This document shows positions 1 to 5,376 of a DNA stretch of 5,376 bases, piece after piece (positions within the stretch are counted from its first letter, which is position 1; each line of letters opens with the position of its first letter). The notes beneath the pieces were generated by a model, which ran no database searches, was not told the origin of the DNA, and saw only the letters and a program-made list of their open reading frames with translations. This DNA comes from an uncultured Methylocystaceae bacterium (GTDB lineage: Bacteria; Pseudomonadota; Alphaproteobacteria; Rhizobiales; Beijerinckiaceae), in NCBI GenBank assembly GCA_945956975.1, contig CAMFKC010000214.1, forward strand, positions 1 through 5,376. Reading direction: 5' to 3'. Both the position numbers and the translations under genes were made by a program.

Positions 1-177
1 GCACAGCACCATGCGCACGTTGGGCATGCCGTCCGCGTCCACAGTCGCCAGCGCCATCGCGTCTGGATCATTGATTTCCTTGGCCCTCGCCTCCGCGAGC
101 CATTGCTCGAACAGGGCGAAGGGTTCGTCAGCCTCCGTAAAGTCACCGGCCGTTAACTGCTCTGAGGGATGATCCAT
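1..177 (-). CDS. pdxH: Pyridoxamine 5'-phosphate oxidase, N-terminal part (3' end outside the window)
   Basis: Reading leftwards from the ATG at 177-175 gives 59 codons without a stop, running off the window edge. The peptide begins MDHPSEQ and contains EPFALFEQWLAEA (residues 18-30), NDPDAMALATVDADG (36-50) and VRMVL (54-58). This is the characteristic start of PdxH: an N-terminal helix, then the first beta strands of the FMN-binding split barrel, with Arg55 at the start of the conserved RxVLxK flavin-phosphate segment. The enzyme oxidises pyridoxine and pyridoxamine 5'-phosphate to pyridoxal 5'-phosphate with O2 and is cytoplasmic. Family members are about 200-220 residues, so roughly 70% of the gene lies beyond the window; the catalytic C-terminal part cannot be judged. 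The start is supported by a good Shine-Dalgarno. The gene is divergent from the lipoprotein gene, with 29 bp between their starts. Confidence 0.9.
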   Translation of the reverse strand, partial: MDHPSEQLTAGDFTEADEPFALFEQWLAEARAKEINDPDAMALATVDADGMPNVRMVLC

Positions 178-182
178 GGCGG

Positions 183-188
183 TTCCTT
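183..188 (-). promoter_or_regulatory. Ribosome binding site of pdxH
   Basis: On the minus strand AAGGAA lies 5 nt before the ATG at 177-175. It fixes the pdxH start and takes up part of the 29-bp gap to the divergent lipoprotein gene. Confidence 0.7.
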
Positions 189-206
189 GTATCACGGCGG
201 AACAGA

Positions 207-724
207 GTGCGTAGCCCCCGGCGTCCATTTGCGGTTCTTCATATAGCGCGCGCCCGCGCTCCTGCGCAGGCGGCGGCTTTCGCCGCCCTGTGCGCCCTGG
301 GGCTCGGCGGCTGCTCGCTGTCGCTGCCGATGATGGGGTCGGCCACCGGCGTCGGCGTCGATCGCGAACCGACCGGGACGATCGCCAAGGCATCGGTCAA
401 GAAAACCGCGATGTCATCCGACATGATCTCGCCGCTTTCGCACAATCTCGATGTGGAGGACTGGCGGCGCGCCCGCGCCGCGCTGGCGACCGCGCTCGAT
501 CCGCAAGGCAATGGCGCGACGGTTGCGTGGGACAATCCGCAATCCGGCCGCAAGGGCGCGTTCATTCCCGTCGCCGCGCCCTATCCGGTCGATGGCCAGG
601 TCTGCCGGGCTTTTATCGCGAAGATCGAAGGGGCCGAGGCGAGGGAGAGCGTGCAGGGCTCGGCCTGCCGCACCGGCGGCACCGACGACTGGAACGTGCA
701 GGACGTCAGGCCCTTCCGGCAGAG

Positions 725-728
<4 letters not shown>
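207..728 (+). CDS. RT0821/Lpp0805-type (17-kDa antigen-like) surface lipoprotein
   Basis: The product has 173 residues. An arginine-rich n-region (residues 1-19) is followed by a short hydrophobic stretch (AAAFAALCALGLGG, 22-35) and a lipobox LGGC, giving lipidated Cys36 after signal peptidase II cleavage. Residues 37-75 look like a flexible linker. The C-terminal domain (about 76-173) carries DVEDWRRARAALATALDPQG (82-101), VAWDNPQSGRKGAF (106-119), a conserved Cys133 in VCRAF, and Cys154 in GSACR. These are the hallmarks of the 17-kDa surface antigen / RT0821 family of alphaproteobacteria; the precise function is not established. No glycine zipper is visible. GTG207 is chosen because no in-frame ATG exists before residue 42 and the lipobox must be included; GGCGGAA just upstream is a weak ribosome site. 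RRPF near the N-terminus with a weakly hydrophobic core could hint at Tat export, but this is speculative. Its stop overlaps the stop of the convergent YyaL-family gene. Confidence 0.82.
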
Positions 729-2749
<2,021 letters not shown>

Positions 2750-2756
2750 TGGGGCA

Positions 2757-2818
2757 AGATAGCGCTTGCGCGGAAGGCGTCCATCATCCGCTTTAACCGC
2801 CGTGTCGCGGCGCTATCT
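2757..2818. repeat. 9-bp inverted repeat in the leader of the YyaL-family gene
   Basis: AGATAGCGC at 2757-2765 and GCGCTATCT at 2810-2818 are perfect inverted copies separated by 44 bp. The left copy begins only 7 bp upstream of the YyaL-family ATG. Within the spacer GCGGA and TCCGC can also pair. It could be a leader hairpin on the minus strand, a pair of operator half sites, or chance. The right copy overlaps a weak -10-like TATCTA (2814-2819), 16 bp after TTTAAC (2792-2797), which might be a promoter for the pirin gene; that match is poor. Confidence 0.4.
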
Positions 2819-2825
2819 ATGCCGT

Positions 2826-2932
2826 CATCGCGAACGGCGAAGGCGGCGCGCCGCCTTAGCGACGTGGCGATCCTTCCCTAAGCCTGCAAAGATGTGCGGA
2901 TGTATCGCCACGTCGCTGCGCTTCTCGCGATG
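2826..2932. repeat. Asymmetric intergenic palindromic element
   Basis: Two outer blocks, CATCGCGA (2826-2833) and TCGCGATG (2925-2932), and two inner 14-bp blocks, AGCGACGTGGCGAT (2858-2871) and ATCGCCACGTCGCT (2904-2917), are perfect inverted copies. Between outer and inner blocks the right arm has 7 bp (2918-2924), whereas the left arm has 24 bp, of which 18 form a separate perfect palindrome. A 32-bp stretch (2872-2903) separates the arms. The wording GTCATCGCGA...AGCGACGTGGCGATCC resembles the interspersed palindromic repeats (GTCATTGCGAG...GCGAAGCAATCC type) I recall from rhizobial genomes, so this is probably one degenerate family member; that assignment is from memory. It sits between the divergent YyaL-family and pirin genes and would be in the pirin 5' leader if transcription starts upstream. 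Confidence 0.7.
2840..2857. repeat. Perfect 18-bp palindrome inside the left arm
   Basis: AAGGCGGCGCGCCGCCTT reads identically on both strands. It lies between the outer and inner blocks of the left arm of the 2826-2932 element and has no counterpart in the right arm, so it would form a side hairpin (a three-way junction) if the element folded. Confidence 0.75.
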
Positions 2933-2940
2933 CCGATTAC

Positions 2941-2945
2941 AGGAG
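2941..2945 (+). promoter_or_regulatory. Ribosome binding site that sets the pirin start
   Basis: AGGAG lies 8 nt before ATG 2954-2956. Because this is a strong site at standard spacing, the in-frame GTG at 2894 and ATGs at 2900 and 2930, which fall inside the palindromic element, are unlikely starts. Confidence 0.8.
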
Positions 2946-2953
2946 TCCCGCCC

Positions 2954-3871
2954 ATGTCCACGCTGCACGACATCGACCCGCAATCCGGCGATTCCGCGTC
3001 CTGCGACGCCGTCGACATGGTGATCGTGCCGCGCGCGCACGATATCGGCGACGGCTTCATGGTGCGGCGCGCCCTGCCCTCGGCCGGCAAGCGCATGGTC
3101 GGGCCATTTATTTTTCTGGACCAGATGGGCCCGGCGACGCTTGCGCCCGGCAAGGGCATCGACGTGCGCCCGCATCCGCACATCGGGCTCGCCACCGTCA
3201 CCTATCTTTACGAGGGCGAGATCATGCACCGGGATTCGCTGGGCTCCGCGCTGCCGATCCGGCCCGGCGAACTCAACTGGATGACGGCGGGCAGCGGCAT
3301 TGCGCATTCCGAGCGGTCAGGCAGCGATTGGCGCACGCAGGGCGGCACGCTGTCGGGCCTGCAGCTCTGGGTGGCGCTGCCGCAAGCGCATGAAGAGACC
3401 GCACCCGGATTCGAACATTATGATTCAGCGGCCATGCCCATCGTGAACGATCGCAGCGTCGAAGCGCGCATCATCGCGGGCAGCGCGCTTGGCGCGCGCT
3501 CGCCGGTGAAAACATTCGGCGACACGATATTCGTCGACTTCAATCTCGCGCAGGGCGCGAGCGCGCCCGTCGACGCCGCGAACGAGGAACGCGCGCTCTA
3601 TGTCTTCTCCGGCGCGATCGACATCGGCGGCGACACGTTCGAGGCGGGACGCCTCGTCGTGCTGAAGCCCGGCGTGACCATCAAAGTCACGGCGACGGCG
3701 CCCGCACGTTTCGCGCTGGTCGGCGGCGAGACGGCGGACGGACCGCGCTATATCTGGTGGAATTTCGTCTCTGCGCGAAAGGAACGGATCGAGCAGGCCA
3801 AGGCCGACTGGGCGGCGGGCCGCTTTGCTACCGTTCCCGGCGAGACGGAGTTCATCCCGCTGCCCGAATGA
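2954..3871 (+). CDS. Pirin family protein (bicupin)
   Basis: The product is 305 residues from ATG 2954, with two cupin domains. The N-terminal cupin shows PRAHDIGDGFMVRRALPS (26-43), VGPFIFLDQMGP (49-60), VRPHPHIGLATVTYLYEGE (71-89) and NWMTAGSGIAHSE (108-120). His74, His76, His118 and Glu120 match the iron-binding set of human pirin (His56, His58, His101, Glu103) in order and nearly in spacing, so metal binding is expected. SGLQLWVALP follows, and a second cupin with the pirin C-terminal signature (WWNFVSARKERIEQAKADW) ends the protein. Some relatives (E. coli YhhW, human pirin) have quercetin 2,3-dioxygenase activity in vitro; others act as regulators, so the physiological role here is open. 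It is probably cytoplasmic: no signal peptide. It is transcribed alone, divergent from the YyaL-family gene across a palindrome-rich 204 bp, and its last 20 bp overlap the convergent small gene at 3852-4073. Confidence 0.93.
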   Translation: MSTLHDIDPQSGDSASCDAVDMVIVPRAHDIGDGFMVRRALPSAGKRMVGPFIFLDQMGPATLAPGKGIDVRPHPHIGLATVTYLYEGEIMHRDSLGSALPIRPGELNWMTAGSGIAHSERSGSDWRTQGGTLSGLQLWVALPQAHEETAPGFEHYDSAAMPIVNDRSVEARIIAGSALGARSPVKTFGDTIFVDFNLAQGASAPVDAANEERALYVFSGAIDIGGDTFEAGRLVVLKPGVTIKVTATAPARFALVGGETADGPRYIWWNFVSARKERIEQAKADWAAGRFATVPGETEFIPLPE

Positions 3872-4073
3872 AGGCAAGGCTCTCGTCGAAACGCAGGTCG
3901 AGCGGGCGGCCGCGGCTGATCGCCTCGAGGCGGGCGAAACGCATGGCGGCCGACAGGTCGCCGAACACGCCGCCGATGCGGCCCTGCTGCTCGGTGACGA
4001 CGAAGGACGCGCCCTGTCCGCGGCTGACGCGGAAGGAGAGGGGGTTCGAGGCGTCCTGAATACGGGTATCCAT
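3852..4073 (-). CDS. Small hypothetical protein, 73 residues
   Basis: Starting at ATG 4073-4071 the product begins MDTRIQDASNP and ends AFIRAAG. I cannot assign a named family. It reads like a compact soluble alpha/beta protein: strands SFRVSRG (13-19) and ASFVVTEQQGRIGGVF (22-37), a helix DLSAAMRFARLEAISRG (39-55), then PLDLRFDES (57-65). That is the layout of small DUF2188-like or nucleic-acid-associated proteins found in alphaproteobacteria, but the likeness is only impressionistic. There is no signal peptide, membrane segment or cysteine. The open frame extends upstream to 4163, but that part (HVHAPHAKASLSALG) looks non-coding; GGAAAG 9 nt before ATG 4073 supports the shorter start. Its 3' end overlaps the pirin gene by 20 bp, convergently. 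Its sensible composition compared with the basic, low-complexity products of the other frames makes it likely real. Confidence 0.62.
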   Translation of the reverse strand: MDTRIQDASNPLSFRVSRGQGASFVVTEQQGRIGGVFGDLSAAMRFARLEAISRGRPLDLRFDESLAFIRAAG

Positions 4074-4257
4074 CTTTCTGGTCTTTCCAATTCGCCGGCC
4101 CAATGCCGACAGTGAAGCTTTCGCATGTGGCGCATGAACGTGTGATGAGCGACCACGCCCCAATTCAGCCGGAAACCAGGCAATCTCGCGGCGCCATTCC
4201 GCACATTGCGGGGCGCGCCGCCCGCATGCTTAGCTTTTGCGCAGGGAGACCCTGACC
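4074..4257. other. Divergent intergenic region, no gene seen
   Basis: These 184 bp separate the small minus-strand gene from the P1 hydrolase gene and should contain the promoters of both. I find no convincing -35/-10 pair. A short hairpin CCGCA-CAT-TGCGG is at 4199-4211, followed by a GC-rich GGCGCGCC (4212-4219). No RNA gene is recognisable. Confidence 0.5.
4243..4248 (+). promoter_or_regulatory. Ribosome binding site that sets the P1 hydrolase start
   Basis: AGGGAG lies 9 nt before ATG 4258-4260. This favours ATG 4258 over the in-frame TTG at 4237, which lies upstream of the site. Confidence 0.75.
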
Positions 4258-5253
4258 ATGCGCACCGGACCAAAGAACCTCATCACCGACGTCGCGGGCC
4301 TTAGCATCGGCAATGCGCAGGACGCGAAGGTCGCGAGCGGCGTCACCGTGGCGCTGTTCGACACCGAGGCCGTGGCGTCAGTCTGCGTGACGGGGGGCGC
4401 CGCTGCCGCGCGCGACATCGAGTGCCTGGCGCCGGAAGCGACAGTCGATTCGGTGCACGCGATCCTTCTGTCCGGTGGCTCCGGCTTCGGGCTGGACGCG
4501 GCCAGCGGCGCGCAGGCCTGGCTGCGCGAACGCGGGCGCGGCGTGGTGTTCGGGCGGGCGGTCATCCCGATCACGCCGCAGGCGATCTGCTTCGACCTCA
4601 TCAACGGCGGCGACAAGGACTGGGGCCGCTACCCGCCCTATCGAGAACTCGCCTACGACGCCTGCGAAAACGCGGGCGACACGTTCGCGCTCGGGACGGC
4701 GGGCGGCGGCTATGGCGCGACGACCGCCGACCTGAAGGGCGGGCTCGGCTCGGCCAGCGTGGTGACGTCGGCGGGCCACACGGTGGGCGCGATGGTCGTG
4801 GTCAACGCCATCGGCTCGGCGGTCATGGGCGGCGGCCCGCATTTCTGGGCGGCGCCGTGGGAGATCGGCGACGAATTCGGCGGACTCGGCTCGCCGAAAC
4901 ACGCTTCGACCGACCTTGCATGGAAAGGCCGTCCCCTGACGCCCGCCACCACGATCGCGATGGTTGCGACGGACGCGAAACTGAGCAAGCCGCAGGCGCG
5001 ACGACTCGCCATTGCGGCGTCGGGCGGCAAGTCGAAAGGGCTGCGCCTCGCCCATGCGCTGTTCGATGGCGACACGGTGTTCGCAGCCTCGACGGGGCGC
5101 CGGCATTTGCGCGACCCGGCCACAGAGATCATTGAGATCTGCGCGCTCGCCTCCGACTGCCTCGCGCGCGCCATCGCGCGCGGCGTACATGCAGCGACCG
5201 CCCTGCCCTTCGCGGGAACCGTGCCTGCGTGGCGAGATCGTTTCGGGGCGTAG
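4258..5253 (+). CDS. P1 family (S58, DmpA/NylC-like) peptidase/amidohydrolase
   Basis: The product is 331 residues, normal for the family. It opens with NLITDVAGLSIGNAQD (7-22) and has the family blocks SGVTVALFD (27-35), AILLSGGSGFGLDAASGA (68-85), DLKGGLGSAS (158-167), VVVNAIGSAV (180-189), TTIAMVATDA (231-240) and FDGDTVFAASTGR. Members are N-terminal-nucleophile hydrolases synthesised as a precursor that cleaves itself before a Ser/Thr, giving alpha and beta chains; known activities include D-stereospecific aminopeptidase (DmpA), beta-peptidase (BapA) and nylon-oligomer hydrolase (NylC). Aligned by spacing to NylC (Thr267, Asp306, Asp308, Asn219), the residues here are Thr231, Asp270, Asp272 and Asn183, so the active site appears intact and the beta chain would start at Thr231. 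The residue before the scissile bond is Ala230, not the Asn of NylC. The substrate cannot be predicted. No signal peptide, so cytoplasmic. Start chosen from AGGGAG at 4243. Confidence 0.92.
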   Translation: MRTGPKNLITDVAGLSIGNAQDAKVASGVTVALFDTEAVASVCVTGGAAAARDIECLAPEATVDSVHAILLSGGSGFGLDAASGAQAWLRERGRGVVFGRAVIPITPQAICFDLINGGDKDWGRYPPYRELAYDACENAGDTFALGTAGGGYGATTADLKGGLGSASVVTSAGHTVGAMVVVNAIGSAVMGGGPHFWAAPWEIGDEFGGLGSPKHASTDLAWKGRPLTPATTIAMVATDAKLSKPQARRLAIAASGGKSKGLRLAHALFDGDTVFAASTGRRHLRDPATEIIEICALASDCLARAIARGVHAATALPFAGTVPAWRDRFGA

Positions 5254-5259
5254 GCGCCG

Positions 5260-5282
5260 GTAAAAATCCATTCAGATTTTAC
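5260..5282 (+). terminator. Possible weak stem-loop after the P1 hydrolase gene
   Basis: GTAAAAATC (5260-5268) can pair with GATTTTAC (5275-5282) with one bulged A and a 6-nt loop, beginning 7 nt after the stop codon. It is AU-rich and has no U-tract downstream, so it is a poor intrinsic terminator; it may only help stabilise the 3' end. Confidence 0.25.
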
Positions 5283-5285
5283 GCG

Positions 5286-5332
5286 AATTCAAATCAAGCT
5301 CGCGGCAAGCTCGATTCAAAGGCAATTCAAAT
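5286..5332. promoter_or_regulatory. Cluster of phased short direct repeats, candidate operator
   Basis: ATTCAAA occurs at 5287-5293, 5314-5320 and 5325-5331, the first and last within the longer AATTCAAAT. CAAGCTCG occurs at 5295-5302 and 5306-5313. The CAAGCTCG pair and the last two ATTCAAA copies are each exactly 11 bp apart, close to one helical turn. The last copy lies within the inverted repeat CAATT-CA-AATTG (5323-5334). An upstream regulatory region of a gene outside the window is the likeliest meaning. Confidence 0.4.
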
Positions 5333-5337
5333 TGTAG

Positions 5338-5354
5338 CCATTGGCGCGCAATGG
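5338..5354. repeat. Short inverted repeat
   Basis: CCATTG (5338-5343) and CAATGG (5349-5354) are perfect inverted copies around a 5-bp GCGCG spacer. This could be a dyad operator or a small hairpin in the leader of a gene further right. Confidence 0.4.
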
Positions 5355-5376
5355 TCCCGATTAACCGGCGCCAGCC

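Larger units (their letters stand above)
5253..5372. repeat. AT-rich stretch bounded by a 9-bp inverted repeat
   Basis: GGCGCCGGT (5253-5261, starting at the last base of the P1 hydrolase stop codon) and ACCGGCGCC (5364-5372) are perfect inverted copies. The DNA between them is clearly AT-richer than the rest of the window (about 37% GC over 5261-5335). No coding frame is supported. The boundary repeat contains the self-complementary GGCGCC, common in high-GC DNA, so its pairing may be coincidental. Confidence 0.35.

Noticed and set aside
2821..2936. The palindromic element as an intrinsic terminator or a CRISPR-like repeat.
   Set aside because: It has no T-tract, sits between divergent genes where no terminator is needed, and has only one pair of arms rather than regularly spaced direct repeats.
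2894..2953. N-terminal extension of pirin to GTG 2894 (20 more residues, mildly hydrophobic).
   Set aside because: It lies within the palindromic element, lacks a ribosome site, and the strong AGGAG at 2941 points to ATG 2954; pirins do not normally have a leader peptide.
4074..4163. N-terminal extension of the small minus-strand protein to 4163.
   Set aside because: The added 30 residues are basic and unlike the rest of the protein, while ATG 4073 has GGAAAG at proper spacing.
3425..4273. A 282-codon minus-strand open frame across the pirin 3' half and the intergenic region.
   Set aside because: No protein-like motifs; it conflicts with both pirin and the better supported 73-residue frame.
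4378..5271. A 297-codon minus-strand open frame opposite the P1 hydrolase.
   Set aside because: It is a shadow of the codon pattern of the real gene: rich in Arg and Ala with no recognisable domain.

Overview
The window is high-GC DNA (the 3' end excepted) with densely packed genes on both strands. The gene content points to an alphaproteobacterium, most likely of the Hyphomicrobiales (Rhizobiales). The clues are a 17-kDa/RT0821-type surface lipoprotein beside pdxH, an interspersed-palindrome sequence that resembles those scattered through rhizobial genomes, and the wording of the proteins themselves. I cannot name a genus.

Left part (1-2749): the 5' end of pdxH (pyridoxamine 5'-phosphate oxidase) runs leftwards out of the window. 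A small lipoprotein gene runs rightwards from it after a gap of only 29 bp. The lipoprotein gene meets, tail to tail, a complete 674-residue gene of the YyaL/SSP411 family (DUF255 thioredoxin-like domain plus an (alpha/alpha)6-barrel-like region). The two stop codons share the palindrome CTAG.

Middle (2750-4257): a 204-bp divergent intergenic region holds a 9-bp inverted repeat and then a larger, asymmetric palindromic element, one arm of which carries an extra perfect 18-bp palindrome. The element ends 8 bp before the Shine-Dalgarno of a pirin-family gene (305 aa, all four metal ligands present). The 3' end of the pirin gene overlaps by 20 bp a small oppositely oriented gene for an unrecognised 73-residue protein. 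A 184-bp gap without a convincing gene follows.

Right part (4258-5376): a complete P1-family (S58, DmpA/NylC-like) N-terminal-nucleophile hydrolase, then about 120 bp that are clearly AT-richer than the rest. That stretch carries repeated motifs spaced 11 bp apart and is probably the regulatory region of a gene beyond the window.

The genes look like ordinary chromosomal housekeeping and accessory functions (vitamin B6 salvage, envelope, putative redox/carbohydrate-fold protein, cupin, peptidase/amidase). They do not form an obvious pathway, and I see no mobile element, CRISPR, phage or defence system. The most interesting material is non-coding: the asymmetric palindrome at 2826-2932 and the repeat-rich 3' end. 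The alanine in front of the predicted catalytic threonine of the P1 hydrolase is also worth a look.
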